Assembly (NCBI RefSeq): GCF_029894125.1
Contig: NZ_JARXYZ010000014.1
Location: 1-64,000 of the forward strand
Source of the DNA: Kitasatospora sp. MAA19
Lineage (GTDB): Bacteria; Actinomycetota; Actinomycetes; Streptomycetales; Streptomycetaceae
DNA length: 64,000 nucleotides
Direction: 5' to 3'
In this document: piece after piece, positions 34,549 through 42,300 of the stretch
Numbering within the stretch: the stretch's first letter is position 1
How the letters are laid out: every line of letters starts with the position of its first letter
The notes under the pieces: generated by a model
Told to the model about the DNA's origin: nothing
The model's database searches: none
Seen by the model: only the letters and a program-made list of their open reading frames with translations
Program-made: the position numbers and the translations under genes

Positions 34549-35292
34549 TCAGTCCTCGGCCGGTCCGGTGGCGCCGTGCACGCCGGCGCGCAACAGCTGG
34601 TGACCCAGGTCGACCAGGGCGCGGCCGACGGCGAACTCGTCCCCGACGGCGGGTGTCGGGGCGTCCAGCGGATTGCGGCGGGCGAGGGCGTCGCTGTGCA
34701 GGACGCCGCCGTCGGTGTCCAGTACGGCGTGCACCCGGGTGGTGTCGCGGTCCTCCACGACGTGCAGGCTGAGCTGCCAGTCCTTGGTGCGGACGGCGTC
34801 GACGGCGGCCTCCTCCCCGGTGGGCCGCCGCGGCGCGGAGGCCGTCCCGTCGGCGCGGACGATCACCACCGGGCAGACCCCGTGCACCGCGCAGCGGGTG
34901 CTGACCGAGCCGAGCAGCGTGCGGGCGAAGGTCCCGCGGCCGCGGCTGCCCAGCACCAGCAGGTCCGCGCCCTCGGCCGCCTCCAGCAGCACCTCGGCGG
35001 CGTAACCGAGCACCAGGCTCTCCCGGACCTCCACCGGGCGGTTCGGGCCCACCACCTCGTCCACCTCGACGGTCAGGGTGCGGCGGGCGGCCTGCTCGAA
35101 GCCGTCGTCCACCATCGGTGCGAACCAGCCGTACAGCGACGGGTACTCCCAGGCCGCCACGGCGTGCACCGTCGCCCCGGTGAGGACGGCCTGCCCGACC
35201 GCCCAGCGCAGGGCCGCCTTCGAGGGCTGTGAACCGTCGATCCCGACCACGATCCGGCGCGCCCGGCCGGGGGCGGGTTCGTTGCTGCCCAT
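34549..35292 (-). CDS. Universal stress protein fused to a DUF1876 domain
   Basis: The 247-residue protein has one UspA domain (about 12-148): RIVVGIDGSQPSKAALRWAV at the start and the ATP-binding G-2x-G-9x-G(S) motif as GSRGRGTFARTLLGSVS. Residues about 165-240 (KDWQLSLHVVEDRDTTRVHA, ARRNPLDAP, ALVDLGHQLL) match DUF1876, a small domain usually encoded alone (Rv2632c-like). The fusion links a stress-related ATP sensor to a domain of unknown role. It is cytosolic and divergent from the CapA-like gene. Confidence 0.85.
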   Translation of the reverse strand: MGSNEPAPGRARRIVVGIDGSQPSKAALRWAVGQAVLTGATVHAVAAWEYPSLYGWFAPMVDDGFEQAARRTLTVEVDEVVGPNRPVEVRESLVLGYAAEVLLEAAEGADLLVLGSRGRGTFARTLLGSVSTRCAVHGVCPVVIVRADGTASAPRRPTGEEAAVDAVRTKDWQLSLHVVEDRDTTRVHAVLDTDGGVLHSDALARRNPLDAPTPAVGDEFAVGRALVDLGHQLLRAGVHGATGPAED

Positions 35293-35639
35293 GGCCTACC
35301 ACCTCCGGCGGGAGCCTGCGTGCGGCAGGCTTCCGTGTCGTTGTCCCCGCTGTGTTGCCCCGGGCCGGTGTGCCGCCCCGGTGTGCTGCCCGTGTGAGGC
35401 CGGGCCCGGGTGATGTCCGTGTGACGCCCCCTCCACCACGCTGCGCGCGTGCGCGCCCGGTGCGCCAGGGACGGGATGGCCGGGTCGGGTGGGGCGGTTG
35501 GGACGGGACGTCCTGATGGCGGACGCGTCGCTGGTTCCGGTGCCGTGTGGTGTTCGCAATGGTGCGGATCCGGGGCGGATGAGTGCTGAAGCCGTGCCGT
35601 AGGCTGACCGCTTCTGAATCGACCTCGGGGGGATCACTC
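35293..35639. promoter_or_regulatory. Divergent promoter region, no gene
   Basis: The 347 bp gap separates the USP gene and the CapA-like gene. It holds no coding frame that I trust and no clear palindrome; it should contain both promoters. Confidence 0.4.
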
Positions 35640-36785
35640 ATGCGCCGTGCCGCGGCCGTCGTCGCGCTGTTCGTCGGGCTGACCGCCGTCGCCGCCTGCG
35701 GGCCCGACGGCCCCGCCCCGGCGCCGGCCGCCGCGCCCGGCACGACGACGGCCCCCGCCGGCACGCCCACCACCCCGGGCGCGGCGCCGTCCGGCACCGG
35801 CGCCGGCAAGAACGCCGCGCCCCGGCCCGACGGCAGCATCACCGTCGCCTTCGCCGGGGACGTCCACTTCGAGGGCCGCACCGAGGCCCGGCTCGCCGTC
35901 CCGTCGCCCGAACAGGCCCTCGGCCCGCTCTCCAGGACGCTCGGCGAAGCGGACCTGTCCGTCCTCAACCTGGAGACCGCGATCACCGGGCGCGGCGCCC
36001 CGGAGCCGAAGACCTACACCTTCCGCACCTCGCCCAAGGCGCTCTCGGTGCTCAAGGACTCCGGCGTCGACGTCGTCTCGATGGCCAACAACCACGCCGT
36101 GGACTTCGGCGCCGACGGCCTCACCGACACCCTCGCCGCCAAGGACTCCTCGCCGATCCCGGTCGTCGGCGTCGGGCGCAACGCCAAGGAGGCGTACGCC
36201 CCGTACGTCACCACCGTGCGCGGTGTGAAGGTCGCCGTCGTCGCCGCCAGCCAGGTCGAGGACCTCACCAACCAGAAGTGGCGGGCCGGCGCCGACAAGC
36301 CGGGCATCGCCTCCGCGCTCGACGCCCCCGCGCTGGTCAAGGCGGTCGAGGCGGCCAAGCGGCAGGCGCCCGTCGTCCTCGTCTACCTGCACTGGGGCGA
36401 CGAGGGGAAGTCCTGCCCGACCGGCCCGCAGACCGCCATCGCCAAGAAGCTCGCCACCGCCGGCGCCACCGCCGTGGTCGGCACCCACGCGCACACCATG
36501 GTCGGCTCGGGCATGCTCGGCACCACGTACATCGGCTACGGCTTCGGCAACTTCCTCTGGTACGGCACCTCCAACTACGCCTTCTCCAACGAGACCGGCG
36601 TCACCACCCTCACCCTCACCGGCGACGGCAAGGTCACCGGCGAGGCCTTCACCCCGGCGACCATCGACGACAAGGGCGTCCCCGTCCCGGTCGCGGGCGC
36701 CACCGCCGAGGCGGCTCTCAAGCGCCGCGACGCCCTTCGCGGCTGCACCGGCCTCACCCCGGCCCCGGCGGCCGCGCAGCACTGA
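35640..36785 (+). CDS. CapA/PgsA-family lipoprotein (metallophosphatase-like)
   Basis: The 381-residue protein begins with a lipoprotein signal (lipobox VAAC, Cys near 20) and an Ala/Pro/Thr linker. The domain has VAFAGDVHFEG, LNLETAI, ANNHAVDFG, VYLHWGDEG and GTHAHTMVG, the calcineurin-like metal motifs of the PGA_cap family. Members take part in poly-gamma-glutamate capsule anchoring, but in Streptomyces stand-alone copies are of unknown role. The ATG at 35640 follows GGGGGATCA. Confidence 0.9.
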   Translation: MRRAAAVVALFVGLTAVAACGPDGPAPAPAAAPGTTTAPAGTPTTPGAAPSGTGAGKNAAPRPDGSITVAFAGDVHFEGRTEARLAVPSPEQALGPLSRTLGEADLSVLNLETAITGRGAPEPKTYTFRTSPKALSVLKDSGVDVVSMANNHAVDFGADGLTDTLAAKDSSPIPVVGVGRNAKEAYAPYVTTVRGVKVAVVAASQVEDLTNQKWRAGADKPGIASALDAPALVKAVEAAKRQAPVVLVYLHWGDEGKSCPTGPQTAIAKKLATAGATAVVGTHAHTMVGSGMLGTTYIGYGFGNFLWYGTSNYAFSNETGVTTLTLTGDGKVTGEAFTPATIDDKGVPVPVAGATAEAALKRRDALRGCTGLTPAPAAAQH

Positions 36786-36965
36786 CGCGGGCGCGCAGCG
36801 CTCTCTCTCCCTCCCTCTTCTTTCCCTTCCTCGCCCACGAGTTGGAGCGTGCCGGGCGCCGGTTCCTTGGCGGGGGTGGTCAGGGCGCCGCAGGTCGAGG
36901 TGGGTTCGGGCGTGGGGCGTCCGTGCTGTGCGCGGCGTGAGGAGGTCGGTGCTCCGCGTGATCGG

Positions 36966-36982
36966 CGAGACGATACGTCTCG
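36966..36982. promoter_or_regulatory. TetR-type operator without a TetR gene
   Basis: CGAGACG-ATA-CGTCTCG is a perfect 7+7 palindrome typical of TetR/AcrR binding sites. No TetR gene lies within this region. A GTG-started frame of 36 codons (36940-37050) runs across it (RVIGETIRLVLAQASELG), but no family is recognised. Confidence 0.6.
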
Positions 36983-37043
36983 TACTGGCTCAGGCCTCGG
37001 AACTGGGGGCGGTCGGGTCGGAGTCGGCCGGGGTGGTGGCGAG

Positions 37044-37325
37044 TTGACGGTGGCGCAGGACAAGGACGGCAACGCCCACAGCCCGGCGCTCAGCCTGGAG
37101 AAGCTTGCCGAGATCGACGGCGGCTGGCTGTTCCTCTCCACCCTCACCGACGACGGCAAGTCCGCGCTCAAGGACGTCCAGACCAAGCCCGCCTACCAGG
37201 AGCTGAACGCGGTCAAGAACAACCACGCCGTCACCGTGGACGGCTCGGTCTGGTCCACCCGCGGCGGCCCGCTCGCCGCCGACGTCGTCATCGGGGACCT
37301 CGGCAAGGCGCTCGCCTCCTCCTGA
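37044..37325 (+). pseudogene. C-terminal part of an iron-siderophore ABC substrate-binding protein
   Basis: The frame reads LSLEKLAEIDGGWLFLSTLT, ALKDVQTKPAYQELNAVKNN, HAVTVDGSVWSTRGGPLAAD and ends in DVVIGDLGKALASS. This matches the last third of FecB/FepB-type binding proteins. The signal peptide, first lobe and linker helix are missing, and upstream sequence in frame is non-coding. A deletion has removed the 5' two thirds together with the permease genes that would normally accompany it. Confidence 0.75.
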
Positions 37326-37353
37326 CCGCCCACCCCAACGCGAGGGAACCGTC

Positions 37354-39315
37354 ATGGAGTTGACGATCCATGGCCTCGCCGCAGGCTACGGCCCCGGCCG
37401 CCCGGTGCTCGGCGGCGTCGACCTCACCGTCCCGGCGGGGCAGGTGGTCGCCGTCGTCGGCCCGAACGGCTGCGGGAAGTCCACCCTGCTGCGGGCCGCC
37501 GCCCGCCTCCACCGGCCGGACGGCGGGCGGGTGCTGGTCGGCGGTGAGGACATCTGGCGGCTGCGGCCGCGCCAGGCCGCGCACCGGGTCGCGCTGCTCC
37601 CGCAGAGCCCGCAGGCTCCCGAGGCGGTCACCGTCGCCGGACTCGTCCGCTACGGCCGCCACCCGCACCAGGGGCTGTTCCGGCAGTGGTCGGCCGACGA
37701 CGAGCGGCTCACCGCGCGGGCGCTGCGCGCCACCGGCGTCGAGGAACTCGCCGGCCGCCGGCTGGACCGCCTCTCCGGCGGCCAGCGCCAGCGCTGCTGG
37801 CTCGCCATGGTGCTCGCCCAGGACGCGCCCGTCGTCCTGCTCGACGAGCCGACCGGCGCGCTCGATCTCGGCCACGCCGTCGAGGTGCTGGAGCTGGTCC
37901 GGGAGGTCGCGGCGGGCGGGCGGACGGTGGTCATGGTGCTGCACGACCTCGCGGCGGCGGCCCGCTACGCCGACCTGGTCGTCGCCCTGCGCGGCGGCGT
38001 GGTGGTCGCCAGCGGGCCGCCGCGCGAGGTGGTCGACGCGCCGCTCGTGCGCGCGCGGTACGACATCGACAGCCACGTGCTCGCCGCCCCGGGCGACGGC
38101 GCGGCCCGTGATCGTCCCGCGGGCGCCGTCGCGCTGACGGCGGGTCTTCGACGGCGGGTTTTCGGCGGTGGGTCTTCGGCGGTGGGTTTTCGGCGGCGGG
38201 GTGGCGGGTCGTCGCGCCCGCTGTGCTGCGCTCGCCCGCCCCGGCTGCGCCCTCCGGGGTGGAAGCAGGCTCCGCGGGGTGGCCGCCCTGAGGGTCCGCT
38301 TCCCTTGGCAGCGGGCCCCGTTCACTCGTTCGACTGGTTTGGGCTCCGGGGTCCGCGGAGCGGCCGCCCCGGCCGTCGTTTTGTCAGTGCCCCTCGCTAC
38401 GTTCCTCCCATCGCTGACCGACAGGTGAGGAGTACGTCCGTGGCATGGGTGGAGACAGACGCGGGAGGCTACCGCGTCGCACTCGACGGGGAGGGCAAGG
38501 TGGTGTGCCGCAACGCGGCGGGCCGCGAGCTCAAGTCCCTTCCGTCGAAGCTCGGTGACGACCCGGTGGTCGCCCAGCTCCGGCAGCTCACCGAGTGGCT
38601 GGCCGCCCACGAGCGGCGCTGCCAGGAGGACGTCGAGCGCTGGATGGTGCGCTCGCTGCCGGTGCCCGCCGCCGTGCTCACCGCGGTCTGGGCGGACGAG
38701 GCCTGGCAGGCCGTCCTGCGCGACCTCGTGGTCACCGGGGCGGACGGCGCCGTCACCGGCTTCCTGCGCGGTGCGGACGCCGAGCGCGGGCTCGGCCTGG
38801 TGGACCTGGACGGCGACACCGTGCGCCTGACCGACGGCGAGATCCTGATACCCCACCCCGTGCTGCTCCCGGACCTCGACGACCTGCGCGAGTTCGCCGT
38901 CGAACTCGGCGTCTCCCAGCGCGTCCAGCAGCTCTACCGCGAGGTCTGGCACCGGCCGGACTCGCCCTCGTCCGGCACCGAGTCCTCGTCCGGCACCGAG
39001 GTCACGACCTACGCCGGCGGTCGCTACCGGGAACTGCGTGAACTGCTCGGGCGCTGCGCCCGACTCGGCCACCGGGTGCGCGGCGGCTCCGCCGTCCAGC
39101 CGGTGGTGGAGGACGGGCACACCGTCGAGGCCCGCGTCTGGGTGGGCGACTACTACGAGTACGACGCCTGCGAGACCGGCGCGCTCAGCTGGGCGGGCCC
39201 CGACGGCCGGGCTCTGCCGCTCGCCGAGGTCGGCCCGGTCGCCTGGTCCGAGGGCATGCGGATGGCCGCCGCACTGTACGCAGGCCGCACGATCGAAGGG
39301 GAGGACGCGGCATGA
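37354..39315 (+). CDS. Siderophore ABC transporter ATPase, reading through into the DUF4132 gene
   Basis: Residues 1-255 are a complete FecE/FepC-type ATPase: Walker A GPNGCGKST, signature LSGGQRQR, Walker B VVLLDEPTGALDLGH and the H-loop VLHDLAAAARY. It would couple ATP hydrolysis to iron-siderophore uptake. No stop codon follows; the frame stays open through about 110 codons of low-complexity Arg/Gly/Pro sequence, including a 14-bp tandem repeat, and runs into the DUF4132 coding region to 39315. The natural stop was probably lost by a small frameshift near 38110-38140. The permease is missing, so the transporter is not functional here. I treat 38440-39315 as a separate gene with its own start. 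Confidence 0.7.
   Translation: MELTIHGLAAGYGPGRPVLGGVDLTVPAGQVVAVVGPNGCGKSTLLRAAARLHRPDGGRVLVGGEDIWRLRPRQAAHRVALLPQSPQAPEAVTVAGLVRYGRHPHQGLFRQWSADDERLTARALRATGVEELAGRRLDRLSGGQRQRCWLAMVLAQDAPVVLLDEPTGALDLGHAVEVLELVREVAAGGRTVVMVLHDLAAAARYADLVVALRGGVVVASGPPREVVDAPLVRARYDIDSHVLAAPGDGAARDRPAGAVALTAGLRRRVFGGGSSAVGFRRRGGGSSRPLCCARPPRLRPPGWKQAPRGGRPEGPLPLAAGPVHSFDWFGLRGPRSGRPGRRFVSAPRYVPPIADRQVRSTSVAWVETDAGGYRVALDGEGKVVCRNAAGRELKSLPSKLGDDPVVAQLRQLTEWLAAHERRCQEDVERWMVRSLPVPAAVLTAVWADEAWQAVLRDLVVTGADGAVTGFLRGADAERGLGLVDLDGDTVRLTDGEILIPHPVLLPDLDDLREFAVELGVSQRVQQLYREVWHRPDSPSSGTESSSGTEVTTYAGGRYRELRELLGRCARLGHRVRGGSAVQPVVEDGHTVEARVWVGDYYEYDACETGALSWAGPDGRALPLAEVGPVAWSEGMRMAAALYAGRTIEGEDAA
38136..38191. 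repeat. 14-bp tandem repeat between the ABC ATPase and DUF4132 genes
   Basis: Four copies of a 14-bp unit (GACGGCGGGTCTTC and close variants) lie head to tail, just where the ATPase gene should stop. A 14-bp unit shifts the frame with each copy, so repeat expansion or loss could have removed the stop codon. Confidence 0.8.
38440..39315 (+). CDS. DUF4132-like protein, first gene of a MoxR/vWA system
   Basis: This 291-residue protein starts VAWVETDAGGYRVALDGEGK and contains a DUF4132-like core, including LTDGEILIPHPVLLPDLDDL and the ending ALYAGRTIEG. DUF4132 is the domain of E. coli YehI/MolR. The GTG at 38440 has GGTGAGGAG seven bases upstream, a strong ribosome-binding site, which supports an independent start despite the open frame before it. 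The stop overlaps the next gene by four bases. It is likely cytosolic; function unknown. Confidence 0.75.
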   Translation: MAWVETDAGGYRVALDGEGKVVCRNAAGRELKSLPSKLGDDPVVAQLRQLTEWLAAHERRCQEDVERWMVRSLPVPAAVLTAVWADEAWQAVLRDLVVTGADGAVTGFLRGADAERGLGLVDLDGDTVRLTDGEILIPHPVLLPDLDDLREFAVELGVSQRVQQLYREVWHRPDSPSSGTESSSGTEVTTYAGGRYRELRELLGRCARLGHRVRGGSAVQPVVEDGHTVEARVWVGDYYEYDACETGALSWAGPDGRALPLAEVGPVAWSEGMRMAAALYAGRTIEGEDAA

Positions 39316-42300
39316 CCGCCACCGCACAGCAGGCGAGCACCGCACCGCACACGAGCACCGCACAGCCGACGAGCACCGAGCGGCCCGACGGCGCCGAGCG
39401 TCACGAGAGCCTGCTCGACGCCGGGGCCGTGCTCCCGCCCGGCACCCTGCCCGGTGCGGGCCGCCCCGACAGCGCCGCCGACGTGCTCACCGCCCGCGCC
39501 TACACCCACCCCGCGCTCGACGGGCGCCGGATCGTCCGGCTGGTCCCCGGCGCGCTCGGCCCCGCCGAGGACCTCGCCGTCGAGTTCCTCGGGCTGGCCC
39601 CGGACGGCGCGCCCGCCGAGGTCGGCCAGGTGCGCCAGGAGGCGCTCGGCTTCCCCGCCTGGGCCCTGATCCACGACCCGGCCAACGGGCACCACGCACT
39701 CGCCCTGGTCAAGGAGATGGAACGGCTCGCCCGCCAGGCCCGGTCCAAGCCCGGCGCCGCCAAGGACGGCTTCGACGCGCTCGCCGCCCGGCTCGGCCGC
39801 GCCGTGCCGCACTTCCTGCCCACCTTCTGCGAGGAGGTCGGCCGGATCTTCCTCGCCCACGGCAACCAGACCTACGCCGCCGCCTGGTTCGGCAAGGCCC
39901 GCGAGGCCGAGCGCACCCACGGCCTGGCGGTCGACGAGGAGCGGCTGCGCGCCGTCTTCCTGGAGTTCGCCCTCGCGGGCGCACTCACCGTCAAGTCCCT
40001 GCGCCAGTACGTCAAGGAGCTCGCCGGGCGGCTCGACCCGCTGACCGCCTGGCAGCGCTTCCGCCAGCTCTGCACCGAGCGCTCCGCCGCCGGCATGGCC
40101 CCCTACGCCGGGGTCGCCGAGGACGCCCGCGCGCTGATCAAGGCCGCCGGGCTGGACCGCACCGAGCACGAGCAGGCGCTGCTCGCCGAACTGCTGGCCG
40201 CCCCGGGCGTCAACCGGGCGCCGGCCGCGTTCTGGAAGTCCTGGCAGGGCCCGCTGACCGAGCTCGGCAAGCGCGACGCGTCGGTCCGGGCCCGCCTGCT
40301 GGAGCTCACGCCCGATCCGGCCGGCTCCGACGTCGCCCCGAACGACACCGCCTGGCTCGGCCTGCTCGCCGAGACCGGGGCCGAGCAGCTGCTCACCGGC
40401 CCGCGCGCCGAGGGCGCCGAGCCCGCCGCCGCGTGGCTCCAGCGGTGGTGCCACCACCTGGGGCGCGGCTGGCGCTCCCGGCCCAGCTGCGCCGCCACCG
40501 TCGCCCTGGCCGGCCGGATGGCCGAGCGGCTGCGGGCCGACGGCGTCCCGGTGGACCTGTACACCGGTGCCCGCCGCAGCCTGACCCAACTCGACCTGCT
40601 GGACCGACTGCTCGCCGACGGCGTGCCCGTCGCCGACCCGTCGGCCACCCACACGTTCGACCTCACCGGCTGGGTCGACCAGTGCGGCCCCGACGGCGCA
40701 GGCCTCGCCGCCGTCGCCGCCGACCCGCGCTTCCGGCCCGCCCTGCGTGCCGCGACCCCGCCCGCCTGGGACACCGCCGTCAAGCGGGGGGTGCCCGCCC
40801 TGCCGCTGCTGCGCCGGCTGTTCGAGGAGTGGGCCGAGCTGCGGGCCGAGGAGCTGACCGCCGCCCGTGGCCTGGCCGGCGCCGCCGACCTGGTGGGCGC
40901 GCTGACCCCGTACCGCGCCGCCATCCGGGCCGTCGCCCCGGCCGCCGCGGAGCGGATCGCCGGCCTCGACGTGGCCGCCCTGCTCGCCGGGGCGCTCGGC
41001 GCCGGCATCCTCGACGAACTCGGCTGGCCCGCCCTGGAGCAGGCCCTGGCCGAGCTCGCCGACCCGGCGGCCCCGCCGGACGCCGCCGCCGTGTCCGCCC
41101 TTCCCGCTGCGCCCGCTGCCGCCGTCGATCCGGACGCCGACCCGGGCACCGATCCGGCCTCCGGGGCGAACGACGCACCCGGCCTCGGCGCCGCACGCCT
41201 CACCGGCCTGAGCGTCGAGGACGCCTGGCCGCACCTGATCCTCGCCCGCCACGACCGGGTCGTCGTCGTCGGCCCGCAGGGCGTCGTGCTGGAGCACACC
41301 CTGCGCCTGCCCGCGCTGGAGAGCTGGAACCGGCCCCGGCTGCGCTTCGTCGACGGCGAACTCCTCGTCGTCTGGTACCAGGACGGAAAGCAGCAGGCCT
41401 ACTGGTCCAGCCGTCCCGACGAGGTCGTCGAACTCGGCGGCCAGCGCATCGCCGGCTACCACTACGGCGAACGGGACCCGGAGGTCCCCTCCCTCCCGCT
41501 GCCCGGCGGCGGCCGCACCACCGGCGAACGGCCGCTGCACCCCGGCGACACCCGGATGCCCGCCGAGCACCGCGTCCTCGGCGACGGCACCGGCTACTGG
41601 ACGCTGCGCCACGGCCAGGGCGGCGCCGCCCTGCGCGAACTCGACCCGCACACCGGCACCCTCGGCCGCGCCGCCGAACCGCCGGTGATCGCCGCCACCG
41701 CGGCCGCCGGCCCGCTGGACCCGGGCCGCAGCAGGCTGCTGCCGCTGCAGCCCGGCCTGGAGCAGACGCCGCTCGGCACCGACGGCACCGTGCTCGGCAG
41801 CTGGGTCCGGGTCGACCCCGGACGCACCGTCACCACCGGCACCGCCGACGGGTCGACCATCGTCCTGCCGATCACCGGCCGCCACCCGGACAGCGTCCCG
41901 ATCGGCCGACTCACCCTCCCCGGCCAGGCCCGTCCGGTCGTCACCGAGGCGCGCCGCGACGGCCTCGCCCTCACGCTGCCCGACCTGGCCGCCGACACCG
42001 ACCGCACCACCGACCTGCGGCCCTGCCGCGCCGGAGACCTCTCCGCCGCCGGCACCGCGCTCGTCCCGCCGCTCGACCACTGGCACGCCCTGCGGCCCCG
42101 CGACGAGGCCGGCTCCCGCGTCCTGCGCACCGTCGGCACCGAGCAGGCCGCCCGCCTGATCGACGCCGCCTGGCCGGGCGACAGCCGGCCGGTGCCCGAG
42201 GAGGAGCAGCGCTGGATCACCGTCCAGGGCGTCCGGCGCCCGCTCGCCCGGTCCGGCGCCGCCCGTACCCTGCCGCTCCAGGCGGTCGGCGCCGTCCTGC

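Noticed and set aside
37354..39315. A true ABC ATPase-DUF4132 fusion protein
   Set aside because: The joining segment is low-complexity with a frame-shifting repeat, and the DUF4132 part has its own strong ribosome-binding site and GTG start; read-through after loss of the stop is simpler.
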